From Hyphomicrobiales bacterium (GTDB lineage: Bacteria > Pseudomonadota > Alphaproteobacteria > Rhizobiales > Beijerinckiaceae): DNA of 15,988 nt. Below the pieces are notes generated by a model. The model searched no databases and was not told the DNA's origin. It saw only the letters and a program-made list of their open reading frames with translations. The stretch covers positions 1 through 15,988 of the forward strand of contig JAATEW010000216.1 of NCBI GenBank assembly GCA_015655535.1. Direction: 5' to 3'. This document shows, piece after piece, positions 5,631 through 13,215 of this stretch (positions are counted from its first letter, which is position 1; every line of letters starts with the position of its first letter). A program made the position numbers and the translations under genes.

Positions 5631-7202
5631 CTATATGGAATAGGACAATCTAGCGGTCCGGCTTGTACCGTCGGCTTCGGGCAAAATGCGATCCTTGGAC
5701 ACGGCCGCGATAAAATCTTCGACCGATTGCGTGAGCGATTTTGCGATCTCTGCAAGAGCCTCCGATGCGCTCAATGCCACGTCGGCGTGATGTCTGGTAT
5801 CATCGGCCGCGGTCGAGACATTTTCCACGCTGAGCGTTGCATCGGTACTGCCTTGCGCGGCGAGGCGGATATTTTGGGATATGTCCTGCGCCGAGAGATG
5901 CTGTTCTTCGACGGAGGCGGCGATCAGCGCGGTCATGCGATCGATCTGATCGACGGCGCTTGTGATCGACTGGATCGAATGCACCGCGTTTTCCGTGAAG
6001 GATTGGATTTCTCCGACCTGCCCGACGATCTCCTCGCTGGCTTTTGCGGTTTGCAAAGCAAGCTGTTTGACTTCGCTTGCAACGACCGCGAAGCTGCGGC
6101 CGGCTTCTCCGGCGCGCGCCGCTTCGATCGTCGCGTTCAGCGCGAGCAGATTCGTCTGATTGGCGATCCGCTTGATCATATCTATGACCGTGCCGATGCG
6201 TTGCGCCACATCGGTCAAATGTCCGACACCGTCATTGGCCTCGGAAGCGACTTGGGTCGTGCGCTGGACAAGATCACTGGCGAGCACGGCTTGAGAGGCG
6301 ACTTCGCGAATGGAGACGTCGAGCTTCGTTGCGCCTTGCGAAATGAAATGCACGCTACGCGACGCGCTGGACGAAGCCTTATGCGCCGCCGCGGCCTGCG
6401 CTGCCGTTTTGCCGGCGACATCGCGAAGCGCCGCCGCCGTATTGCTCATGCTGATCATTTCACGATCGACGATATGTTCGATGCCGGCCATGGAATTGCG
6501 GAATTCCGCGATCATGAGTTCAAGCGATCGCTGACGCTCGATTTCGAGATCGCGTTCTTTCGCAGCCGCTTTCTCAAGCCTCTCGCGCGCCGCGGCATGG
6601 GCGATGGCCTCGTCTCTGGCCTGCACGCTTGCGGCGGCTTTATTGCGATAGGCGAAAACGTGCCTGCACAGGAAAACGAAATAGACGATGAGCAGAAGCA
6701 TCACATAGATGCCGACGGTCCGGCTGATCTCGAATGTCGCGGCACCCGCGACGGCGACCATGGTGCCGCCGAATGTCAGCGCGGCGCTTGGAACTGGCGC
6801 GAGGCGAATGACCCCACCGGCGATCATGCCCGTGATGATGACACCAAGCAAAAGCAGATAGTCCGGATTTTCCAATGGAAATACGAGCCATGGAAAAATG
6901 CCCCATATGATGCCGAGCACCACGGAGCGTCCAACCAGGATGCGGAAGGGCCAGGACGAACGCAGATGAACCCGGTGGGTCAGCCAATAATGTTCGGCGA
7001 CGAGCAGCACGGAGTAGAGAAGGTTGGCGAAAAGCCAACAGCCCAATACCCAAGCTTCAGCTTCACTGTGAAATGCGAATGCGACTAGGCTCGCGTTGAT
7101 GGCATTAACGGCGGCCGTCTGCTTGGCCAGGCTGCTGACGGCGGCGAATTGCTCTATGCGAATTCTGTCCGTAAGGGGTCGTTCTAACATTGCAATCGGC
7201 AT
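5631..7202 (-). CDS. Methyl-accepting chemotaxis protein with multi-pass membrane N terminus
   Basis: This chemoreceptor would signal to CheA/CheW from the inner membrane. From ATG 7202 it has 523 residues. The first 185 contain five or six hydrophobic segments (about 28-44, 50-70, 88-109, 116-137, 140-158, 163-181) with short loops, so there is no large periplasmic ligand domain; sensing is probably by the membrane bundle itself. A charged, alanine-rich helix (about 186-240) leads into the coiled-coil signalling domain, whose hairpin tip (about 346-373) contains the canonical NQTNLLALNATIEAARAGE and GRSFAVVASEVKQLA. No C-terminal CheR/CheB tether pentapeptide is evident (ends SYSI). ATG 7190 or TTG 7241 are other possible starts. 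The ligand is unknown. Confidence 0.9.
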   Translation of the reverse strand: MPIAMLERPLTDRIRIEQFAAVSSLAKQTAAVNAINASLVAFAFHSEAEAWVLGCWLFANLLYSVLLVAEHYWLTHRVHLRSSWPFRILVGRSVVLGIIWGIFPWLVFPLENPDYLLLLGVIITGMIAGGVIRLAPVPSAALTFGGTMVAVAGAATFEISRTVGIYVMLLLIVYFVFLCRHVFAYRNKAAASVQARDEAIAHAAARERLEKAAAKERDLEIERQRSLELMIAEFRNSMAGIEHIVDREMISMSNTAAALRDVAGKTAAQAAAAHKASSSASRSVHFISQGATKLDVSIREVASQAVLASDLVQRTTQVASEANDGVGHLTDVAQRIGTVIDMIKRIANQTNLLALNATIEAARAGEAGRSFAVVASEVKQLALQTAKASEEIVGQVGEIQSFTENAVHSIQSITSAVDQIDRMTALIAASVEEQHLSAQDISQNIRLAAQGSTDATLSVENVSTAADDTRHHADVALSASEALAEIAKSLTQSVEDFIAAVSKDRILPEADGTSRTARLSYSI

Positions 7203-7212
7203 CAATAAAAAC

Positions 7213-7228
7213 GGCGGTCTCAGACCGC
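7213..7228 (-). terminator. Hairpin with T-run just upstream of the chemoreceptor start
   Basis: The plus strand GCGGTCT-C-AGACCGC (7214-7228) is a perfect inverted repeat. Read on the minus strand it forms a GC-rich stem followed within three bases by TTTTTATT and then the ATG of the chemoreceptor gene. It could be an intrinsic terminator or attenuator for leader transcription into that gene, or a regulator-binding palindrome. The structure is seen; the role is inference. Confidence 0.3.
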
Positions 7229-7484
7229 GGACATGAGGCAATATTCAAGCCAGCTTGGCAGCCAGTCGAGCACAGGATTCTTAACGAAGTGATTGCGGCT
7301 TCTTGATCGGGCGCGAGGCGTCAAGACGCGCATCCCGTCGCCGAACGGGTCGTACTATGCGACCAAGCGAACGTGTGGACCGTCTTGGCATAACGCGGCG
7401 CCATCTCCGAACTCGCCATCGCCGCCATCAAATTCTGGCGCTCGCGAAGGCCGGGCGCGGGCTCTGGTGCCGCGGCTTTCAGCC

Positions 7485-7781
7485 TTATTTGCAGAAGGCT
7501 TCTTGAAAGGCCGTGACCTTGTCCTCCCGGTCGAGACCCTTTTTCGGGTTCCACTTATGCGCAATCAGGAAATCGCGTACATCGACCGTGATTTCCTTGC
7601 CGTTGACATAATAGCGATCGATACCGTCCAAGGTGATAACGGCTGGACCGTCGGTGCGGTGGACTTTGCCGTCTTCGAACCAAATCTGCGTCCCGATATA
7701 GACGTAATAGCCGACAATGCGGCCCATATCGTCCTGGTTTGCCTCATCGACTTGGATCATCTCGGACACATTAACCCTCAT
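7485..7781 (-). CDS. Small uncharacterised protein with a W-DGKxHRxDGPA motif
   Basis: The 98-residue frame encodes MRVNVSEMIQVDEANQ..., then IGTQIWFEDGKVHRTDGPAVI (in part), DGIDRYYVNGKEI and a helical tail ending FQEAFCK. The W-DGKxHRxDGPAxI-xxG-xxxYVNGK arrangement resembles a short beta-hairpin repeat found in assorted phage and bacterial proteins of unknown role; only one unit is present. There is no signal peptide or membrane segment. The ATG at 7781 has a weak AAGAG upstream; a GTG at 7769 with GAGGG five bases before it is a good alternative start (94 residues). It lies downstream of the heparinase-family gene on the same strand with a 104-bp gap. Function is not recognised. Confidence 0.6.
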   Translation of the reverse strand: MRVNVSEMIQVDEANQDDMGRIVGYYVYIGTQIWFEDGKVHRTDGPAVITLDGIDRYYVNGKEITVDVRDFLIAHKWNPKKGLDREDKVTAFQEAFCK

Positions 7782-7885
7782 TCGGACGCTCTTGGCCACG
7801 CAGCTGGCCGACCATGCCGCCTGTTTTGACCTTCTTAGCAGATAAATCAATCGCCAAACCACCGGAATATGCCGGGCAGGCTGTG

Positions 7886-9571
7886 TCATGGCGTCGTCTT
7901 TCCGAGCCTGCGAAGGGTCCAATTGATCTCCGCCCTCTGACCGGATTCGCTCGAAATGACGATCTGTTCGCAGCGCCTCGGACCGTCGGGCGAAGCGAAG
8001 AAGACGCTCTCCGCGATTCTGATGTCGCGGCCTGGCGCTTCGAAAACCCATTGCGTGCGGCCCGGAAGCTCGAAAAGAATGCCGCGCGGTTCCGCCGAGG
8101 GCTTGAGGCGGATGCTCGGATGAATGTGGAAACGCAGGCTATAGGGATGGTTTTCGAGCGGCTTCGAGGGCGATGACGGCCGCAGGCGATCTTGGCCTTC
8201 GAGTGTCCGCCCGTGGTTCGACAATGTCAGATCGCGCTCATGGATCAATCCGAACCGCGGCTGATAGCCATTATGGGAAAGCCGCAGCCGTGTGGCGGAG
8301 GATACCGTGCTCCTTTCGACCGTGATCCGATCGGGCCCCGACAGAATACGATGGCCGAGCCATCTACCGAGGCTCGAATGAAAGGCGAAGCGGCAAGACG
8401 ACGTGTCGTCGACGACCAGAGTCGAATGCGCTGCGGTCATGCGGGCGGCTTGCCGCGCGGCTTCGCGATGAATGTCCGGCGCGCCGCAGTTGATGATGAG
8501 ATGCTGGGCTTCGGATGAGAATTCGAAGGCGAGACAGCCCGCATGCGCCTGTTCGGAAAAATCCTGCGGCGGCGGCGGCCCGGCATCGGCGATCAGCAAG
8601 CTGCCTTGCATCTCAAGGCGTTGATAACCGGAATAGGGCGCATTGATGATGGCCTGCGCACGTGCGTCGTCATAGGCGAGCACGGTTGCGAGCATCTCGG
8701 GCGCGGTGACGCCCATTCCATTGAAAAGCGCGAGAGAGCCGTCGCCATGGCGAAACAGCCGTAGCATCGGCATGATGCGATCGATCGCATTGAGCAGTTG
8801 CGGCGGCGCCGCGATATTGCGCGCCGCATAGGCTTGGCGCAGGGGCAGAAGATCGAGAAGAAGGTCGATCAAGACTTGCGGATTGCGGCTGACATGCCCG
8901 CCGTCCGGCAATATCTGCCGATCGAGTTCCTCGGCCAGCAGTTTCGTGGCCTTTTTCTGCAATTTCGTCGCGGCTTGCGCACAGAGGCCGAGTTCTGCGA
9001 GCGTGATCGCGGCAAGCAAGCGAGGCTCGCCGCTAAGTCCGGCTTTGACCTCATGTGCGAGCACCATTTGCGCGCGGCCGAGCCCTTTCATGAAGCGCCG
9101 ATAGAAGGCGCGGTCGGCGTCGTCGAGAATCAAGGGCGATTGCGACAGCCAGGCTAAGGTCCGGCGCGCCACGACGCGCGGCTCCCAAGCGGGTTCCGGT
9201 GCGGGCTTGCCCATATGGGTGAGAAAATCGTCGACCAAGGCGCGCGCATAGTCTCGTGCGCGCGCCGTATCGGCGGCCCGCAGATGGCGCAACCAGCCAA
9301 ACCCGGCAAGGGCGCGCGCCCAGGCTGCCGAGCCCGGTTCGATTTCGAAGGGCGAGCGCCCATGTGCGTTGACGATCTTGCCGCCGAAGGCGAAATAGCC
9401 CGCATAAATATCGTCCGCCGTTGTCGGATCGCCGGTGCGGATATCTTGCGGCGCGATCAGAAGCCGCTCCGCCGGATGAAAGGTCATCCCGGCGAAAAGA
9501 CGCAAAGGTGCCGCGACCGCGCGGCGCGCAAGCCTCGCGATCCGGCCTGCGAAGAGGCCGACCAGGCGCAC
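7886..9571 (-). CDS. Heparinase II/III family protein
   Basis: The 561-residue protein matches the heparinase II/III-like family found beside rsmB in many Hyphomicrobiales; the known relatives are polysaccharide lyases, but the substrate of this clade is not established. The N-terminal half is helical, an (alpha/alpha) toroid as in the family (e.g. LRHLRAADTARARDYARALV, ILPDGGHVSRNPQ, LFRHGDGSLALFNG). The C-terminal half (from about residue 310) is a beta-sandwich with CLAFEFSSEAQHLIINCGAP, AAHSTLVVDDTSS, FHIHPSIRL and a terminal SGQRAEINWTLRRLG. No convincing signal peptide is seen, although the first 28 residues are basic and hydrophobic. The start is taken as GTG 9571; an in-frame stop lies a short way upstream and no better ATG precedes the fold. 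Confidence 0.85.
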   Translation of the reverse strand: MRLVGLFAGRIARLARRAVAAPLRLFAGMTFHPAERLLIAPQDIRTGDPTTADDIYAGYFAFGGKIVNAHGRSPFEIEPGSAAWARALAGFGWLRHLRAADTARARDYARALVDDFLTHMGKPAPEPAWEPRVVARRTLAWLSQSPLILDDADRAFYRRFMKGLGRAQMVLAHEVKAGLSGEPRLLAAITLAELGLCAQAATKLQKKATKLLAEELDRQILPDGGHVSRNPQVLIDLLLDLLPLRQAYAARNIAAPPQLLNAIDRIMPMLRLFRHGDGSLALFNGMGVTAPEMLATVLAYDDARAQAIINAPYSGYQRLEMQGSLLIADAGPPPPQDFSEQAHAGCLAFEFSSEAQHLIINCGAPDIHREAARQAARMTAAHSTLVVDDTSSCRFAFHSSLGRWLGHRILSGPDRITVERSTVSSATRLRLSHNGYQPRFGLIHERDLTLSNHGRTLEGQDRLRPSSPSKPLENHPYSLRFHIHPSIRLKPSAEPRGILFELPGRTQWVFEAPGRDIRIAESVFFASPDGPRRCEQIVISSESGQRAEINWTLRRLGKTTP

Positions 9572-9802
9572 CCGATCTTTGATTGCGGCGCCTCTCAGGG
9601 CCGTGGCTCCTCAAAATCGACGTTCATCGCAGCGACGCCGATACCCGTAAGCGTTGATTCTGGCGAAGAATCCTCAAAGAGGTCCTGAAATGTGGGCTCG
9701 CCCGACAAAACGAAGATCGGTTAAAACAACGACTTACGCATAGATACGATGTTCTCGATCGCATCATGCCTCAAGTTATGTGCGAAAATCCTATAGTGTT
9801 TG

Positions 9803-11230
9803 TTAACCACGTCTGATGAGACGCGCAGCAAAAAAACCGTCAAGGCCGGCGAGCCTCGGATTTTCGGCCGGAAGATGCGACGGCAGAGTCCGCATTTCAC
9901 CGGCCTCGTTGAGAATCTCCGGCAGGTTGCCGACTTCGTCCGGCTCTATCGGCAGGCGCGCCATGTCCGGATTGCGGCGCAGGAAAGCCTGGATCTGCAT
10001 TTCGCCTTCCTCGGGCTCGATCGAGCATGTGCAAAAGACGATCAACCCGCCGGGCCGCACCATCTCCGCGGCCTTGTCGAGCATGCGCGATTGCATTGCA
10101 GCAAGCGCCGTGATGTCGCTCGCCTTTTTGATCCAGGCAATGTCGGGGTGGCGGCGGATCGTGCCGGTGCCCGTACAGGGCGGGTCGATCAATATGGCGT
10201 CGAATGTCAGGCCCTTGAGCCCGGTGACATCGGCGACGATCATTTCGGCACGCAGATGGAGCCGCTCGAAATTGGCGGCGAGAATCTTGAGCCGCTCGGC
10301 CGAACGGTCGATCGCCGTCACATCGGCACCGGCCGCGGCGAGCTGGGCGGCCTTGCCGCCGGGTGCCGCGCAGAAATCGGCGACCTTCGTGCCGGGCTTG
10401 ACCCGAAGCAGACGTGCGGGCAGAGCGGCGGCGGCATCCTGCACCCACCATTGCCCGAGGTCGAAGCCCTCAAGCTCGCCGATGGGAACATGGGTTTCAA
10501 GCCGTAGCGAGCCCGTCGGCAGAATCAGGCCGCCAAGCTTTTGCTGCCAGGCCTCGATATCCGACCTGACGGTCAGGTCGAGCGTGGGTTCCTCGCAATT
10601 GATCGCGGCGATGGCATGGGCCGCGGTATCGCCATAGGTCTTGCGCCAGCGTGCCGCGAGCCAATGCGGCGTATCCTGTTCGAGTGGATCGCTGCCGGCA
10701 AGAAGGGCGTCGCGTTCGCGCGCGAGATTGCGCAAGACGGCATTGACGAGAGATGCAAAAGGAGCGGTCTTGGTTTCAAGACGCACGATACGGACGGCGA
10801 TATCGACCGCCGCGTGATCGGGCACGTCCAGAAAGAGGATCTGCGCCGCCGCGACGATGAGCGTCCATTCGATCTGCGCCGCCTGACGCGGCAGGCCGCG
10901 TTCCATGAATTTGTTGATCGCCTGCCTGATCGTGCCAAGCCGGCGCAGCGAAACGGTGACGATGGAACGGACCAAGGCGCGATCGCGTGCGTCGATACCC
11001 GCGAGCCGATTGGGAACGGCTGCCGCCGAAAGGCGTTCGTCGAGCGCGTGACCGTTGGTGATGATGTCGTTCAAAAGCGCGGCGGCGGCGGTTCTGGCGA
11101 GAAGGCCCGGGTGACGCTCCGCCTCGCGTCTTTGTGCTTCCGCCGAAACCATCGGGCTGCGATGTTTTGGGCGCGGCTTTCCTTGTGAAGAATCCAAAAT
11201 GACGGTTCCGATTTTAACGCGGCGGCGCAC
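9803..11230 (-). CDS. rsmB: 16S rRNA (cytosine-967-C5)-methyltransferase RsmB
   Basis: RsmB methylates C967 of 16S rRNA. The 475-residue frame has a NusB-like RNA-binding N-terminal domain (about 42-175, with ALVRSIVTVSLRRLGTI and APFASLVNAVLRNL) and a Rossmann methyltransferase domain (about 265-475). Key motifs: FCAAPGGKAAQL (286-297, SAM motif I), DRSAERL, IDPPCTGTG (348-356) and the catalytic cysteine motif FCTCS (399-403, Cys402 as nucleophile), then EPEEGE. The GTG start at 11230 has AAGG upstream; an ATG at 11152 (residue 27) would still leave the NusB domain whole and is plausible. Together with the downstream heparinase-family gene this is a conserved order in Hyphomicrobiales. A 231-bp gap separates the two. 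Confidence 0.92.
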   Translation of the reverse strand: MRRRVKIGTVILDSSQGKPRPKHRSPMVSAEAQRREAERHPGLLARTAAAALLNDIITNGHALDERLSAAAVPNRLAGIDARDRALVRSIVTVSLRRLGTIRQAINKFMERGLPRQAAQIEWTLIVAAAQILFLDVPDHAAVDIAVRIVRLETKTAPFASLVNAVLRNLARERDALLAGSDPLEQDTPHWLAARWRKTYGDTAAHAIAAINCEEPTLDLTVRSDIEAWQQKLGGLILPTGSLRLETHVPIGELEGFDLGQWWVQDAAAALPARLLRVKPGTKVADFCAAPGGKAAQLAAAGADVTAIDRSAERLKILAANFERLHLRAEMIVADVTGLKGLTFDAILIDPPCTGTGTIRRHPDIAWIKKASDITALAAMQSRMLDKAAEMVRPGGLIVFCTCSIEPEEGEMQIQAFLRRNPDMARLPIEPDEVGNLPEILNEAGEMRTLPSHLPAENPRLAGLDGFFAARLIRRG

Positions 11231-11408
11231 ATGCGCCTTAGGCTATTTCAGGTGAAGTCTATACGCTCAATCGTTTCGAAACCGCTCTCGTCCGGCAGAG
11301 TTGGAATTTTATTCGCTGCTCGAATACCGTACCTTACAAAATTGATCCTCACACAACGCGCTCGCGTCCTATCTTTTCCAGGCGCATAGCAGAAATGCAG
11401 CGCTCACG

Positions 11409-11426
11409 CTGTGTGATACCACACAG
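11409..11426. promoter_or_regulatory. Inverted repeat in the rsmB/DUF1674 intergenic region
   Basis: CTGTGTG (11409-11415), ATAC, CACACAG (11420-11426) is an 18-bp inverted repeat with 7-bp perfect arms, in the 291-bp gap between two divergent genes. The length and position fit a transcription-factor site for either gene; a TATAGG shortly downstream might be part of a promoter for the DUF1674 gene, but no clear -35 is visible. Nothing else was recognised in 11231-11521: no RNA gene and no convincing small open frame. Confidence 0.35.
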
Positions 11427-11521
11427 ACAATATAGGCGCGTTTGGAGGCGGGAACTCGATTGTTCTTTTTCGCCCGACGTTTTGGACCTAAAAGGCCCCA
11501 TCGAAAATCGGGACATTGCTT

Positions 11522-11743
11522 ATGGCCAAGCTTGATCCACCGGACGGCGGTGTGCCGCTTTCGCCGCGAAAGCCTTTGAGTGACGCGGCGCGTCGCGCTT
11601 TGGCCGAAGCTGACGAACGCCGGCGTCTTGCCGAAGCATCCGCGCGGGACGCTGCCAAAGCAACGGAAATCGGCGGCCGCAACGGGCCGGAGCCCACGCG
11701 TTACGGCGACTGGGAAGTCAAAGGTATCGTCAGCGATTTTTAG
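11522..11743 (+). CDS. DUF1674 / SdhAF4-family succinate dehydrogenase assembly factor
   Basis: SdhAF4 homologues bind flavinated SdhA and help assemble succinate dehydrogenase. The 73-residue product begins MAKLDPPDGG, has a charged helical middle, and ends with EIGGRNGPEPTRYGDWEVKG followed by IVSDF, the diagnostic DUF1674 C-terminal signature (GPEPTRYGDWE-KG---DF). ATG 11522 is chosen over the upstream TTG at 11516; the ribosome-binding site is weak (GGGA eight bases away). It diverges from rsmB and ends in TAG only 15 bp from the converging HEPN gene. Confidence 0.9.
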   Translation: MAKLDPPDGGVPLSPRKPLSDAARRALAEADERRRLAEASARDAAKATEIGGRNGPEPTRYGDWEVKGIVSDF

Positions 11744-11758
11744 GGGCCAGCGGCGGCG

Positions 11759-12178
11759 TTACGGCTTGCTTTTGCGCGGCGGCTTCGCCGCACCGAATCG
11801 TGCCTGTATCGCCGCGACAAATGTCTCGGCTTCCGCGACCGCGTCCTCGGCGATTTCAAGCGGTGGCGCATCTCCGATATAATCGGCGAGCTGGCGGTGC
11901 TTTTGTACCTTGCTGATGGCTTGACCGAGGGTGGGACTCATTTTGAGGCCAAGGACCACCTCTTTGCCGAAAGCGCTGATCAGGCCGCCATGCGTTTTGA
12001 ATTCAGGCGCTGTTTCGCCCAACGCGCCAAGCAAGGCGACATGCGCGGCATAGAACATCGCGTAATAGGCGCGGTTGCAGGCACCTTCCGTGTCCTTCTT
12101 CTTCAGGAGCAATTGAGCCGAAGCCAAGGCGCGCTGCGCCTTCCTCATATAGGCTTCGGCGTCGGCGTGCCGTTTCAC
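11759..12178 (-). CDS. HEPN-domain protein (UPF0332/PF05168 type), probable partner of the fused MNT domain
   Basis: From GTG 12178 this is a 139-residue all-helical HEPN protein. It shows the family landmarks: AYMRKAQRALASAQLLL in helix 1, GACNRAYYAMFYAAHVALL in helix 2, FKTHGGLISAFGKEVV, and KHRQLADYIGD before the last helix. HEPN proteins next to MNT nucleotidyltransferases form toxin-antitoxin pairs (MntA/HepT is the best known), in which HEPN acts as an RNase or RNA-binding toxin. The canonical R-x4-6-H catalytic motif is not present; members of this branch often have R-x2-ADY instead. The start overlaps the upstream stop in a GTGA junction, with GAGGG nine bases before it. An ATG at 12196 is an alternative. 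Toxin activity is inferred. Confidence 0.85.
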   Translation of the reverse strand: MKRHADAEAYMRKAQRALASAQLLLKKKDTEGACNRAYYAMFYAAHVALLGALGETAPEFKTHGGLISAFGKEVVLGLKMSPTLGQAISKVQKHRQLADYIGDAPPLEIAEDAVAEAETFVAAIQARFGAAKPPRKSKP

Positions 12179-13113
12179 AGCCGCAGGCCCTCGCATTTTA
12201 TATTTTCGATCAGCTCGGGATTGCTGAAGAGCTGCGGACGCTTCAACTCGCTTTCCCATAGCGGCAATGGATCGACCAGCACATGCATTTCCAGCATGAC
12301 GTCGAATGCGATCCGCGCCATCTCGCCCGCCGCGGCCCAACGGTCGCCGCGTCTGCCTTTCAACACGACCGCGAGATCGGCATCGCTATCGGGCTTGTGA
12401 TCGCCGCGCGCGCGGCTGCCGAACACAATGCCCTCGACCAAAGGATACTTGCCTTCGAGACGGCGCATGAATTCGCGCGCGGCAAGTTCGGTCTCTTTGC
12501 CGAGCGGCGGTCTCATATGCCGCGCGGCTTCTTTGAGGGCAAGCTCTTTCGTACCAAGTTTCTTTGAGACGAGTCGCGAGATGGTGCTTTGGCTGACCTT
12601 ATATTGGCGCGCGAGATCGGCTTGAGTGGCTGAGGCATCGGCCAAGGCTTTCAGGGCCGCTTGCTTTTGATGGGGATTGAGGGTGGCGCGCCGTCCCATA
12701 TGCCGGCCGCGCGCGACGGCCTTTACGCGCCCGTCGCTTGTCCGCGCGCGGACGAGTTCGCGCTCGAAGGCCGCAAGTCCGGACAGCGCGGTCAATAGCG
12801 GGCGCCCCCGCGCGCCCGTCGTGTCGGCCCATGGGTCGTTGAGCGAACGAAAGGAGGCGTCCCGTTCTTTCAAGGCCTCCGCGATATCGAGAAGATCGCG
12901 GGGCGAGCGCGCTAGCTGGTCGAGCCGCGTGACGATCAAAACGTCCTTCTCGCCGATCGCCGCCAGCATGCGGGCGAGCTGTGGACGTTCGCCATGCGCG
13001 CCGGCGGTTTTTTCCTTGAAGATTTTTTCAGCGCCGGCGGCCTTCAGCGTCGCGACCTGGCTGTCGAGGGTCTGACCTTGGGTCGAGGCGCGTGCATAGC
13101 CAAAGATCACCAT
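12175..13113 (-). CDS. Serine recombinase (resolvase/invertase) fused to a minimal nucleotidyltransferase (MNT) domain
   Basis: This single 312-residue frame holds two complete proteins. Residues 1-140 are a resolvase/invertase catalytic domain: FGYARASTQGQTLDSQ with Ser10 and Arg8, HGERPQL, TRLDQLARSPRDLL and AFERELVRARTSDGR; residues 150-181 carry a Hin-like helix-turn-helix (TQADLARQYKVSQSTISRL). After an 18-residue linker, residues 200-312 form an MNT domain with FGSRARGDHKPDSDADLAVVL (in part, 231-250), including the GS-x-ARG and SDxDL metal-binding residues, and a C-terminal FSNPELIENI tail. In gamma-delta resolvase numbering, Arg68 is replaced by Gln (LDQLAR), which may impair strand cleavage. 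ATG 13113 matches the resolvase start MxxxGYARxS. No good ribosome-binding site precedes the internal ATG at 12516, so separate translation of MNT is not favoured. The HEPN gene follows with a 4-bp overlap. Confidence 0.9.
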   Translation of the reverse strand: MVIFGYARASTQGQTLDSQVATLKAAGAEKIFKEKTAGAHGERPQLARMLAAIGEKDVLIVTRLDQLARSPRDLLDIAEALKERDASFRSLNDPWADTTGARGRPLLTALSGLAAFERELVRARTSDGRVKAVARGRHMGRRATLNPHQKQAALKALADASATQADLARQYKVSQSTISRLVSKKLGTKELALKEAARHMRPPLGKETELAAREFMRRLEGKYPLVEGIVFGSRARGDHKPDSDADLAVVLKGRRGDRWAAAGEMARIAFDVMLEMHVLVDPLPLWESELKRPQLFSNPELIENIKCEGLRL

Positions 13114-13215
13114 GGGTAAATTTAGCAAAGATGGGGTCTATTACGCAAGTATCTTTTGCATAACATGAGTCGCCGATTGTTCCGCTGGCTCCAGCCTTTG
13201 TGCTTCCAAGCAGGC

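Noticed and set aside
5547..7088. A 513-codon plus-strand open frame opposite the chemoreceptor gene
   Set aside because: It is an antisense shadow of the chemoreceptor gene, with low-complexity composition and no family resemblance.
9595..9708. A 37-residue acidic open frame on the minus strand (starting TTG, LSGEPTFQDLFEDSSPES...) between rsmB and the heparinase-family gene
   Set aside because: It has a weak start codon, no ribosome-binding site and no recognised family; could be real but is not supportable from this sequence alone.
12514..12516. Internal ATG as a separate start for the MNT domain
   Set aside because: No suitable ribosome-binding site lies upstream and the frame is continuous from the recombinase, so a fusion is preferred; the internal start cannot be fully excluded.
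11759..13215. The recombinase/HEPN region as a transposon or integron
   Set aside because: No terminal inverted repeats, target duplication or transposase was found around it; the recombinase alone does not show mobility.
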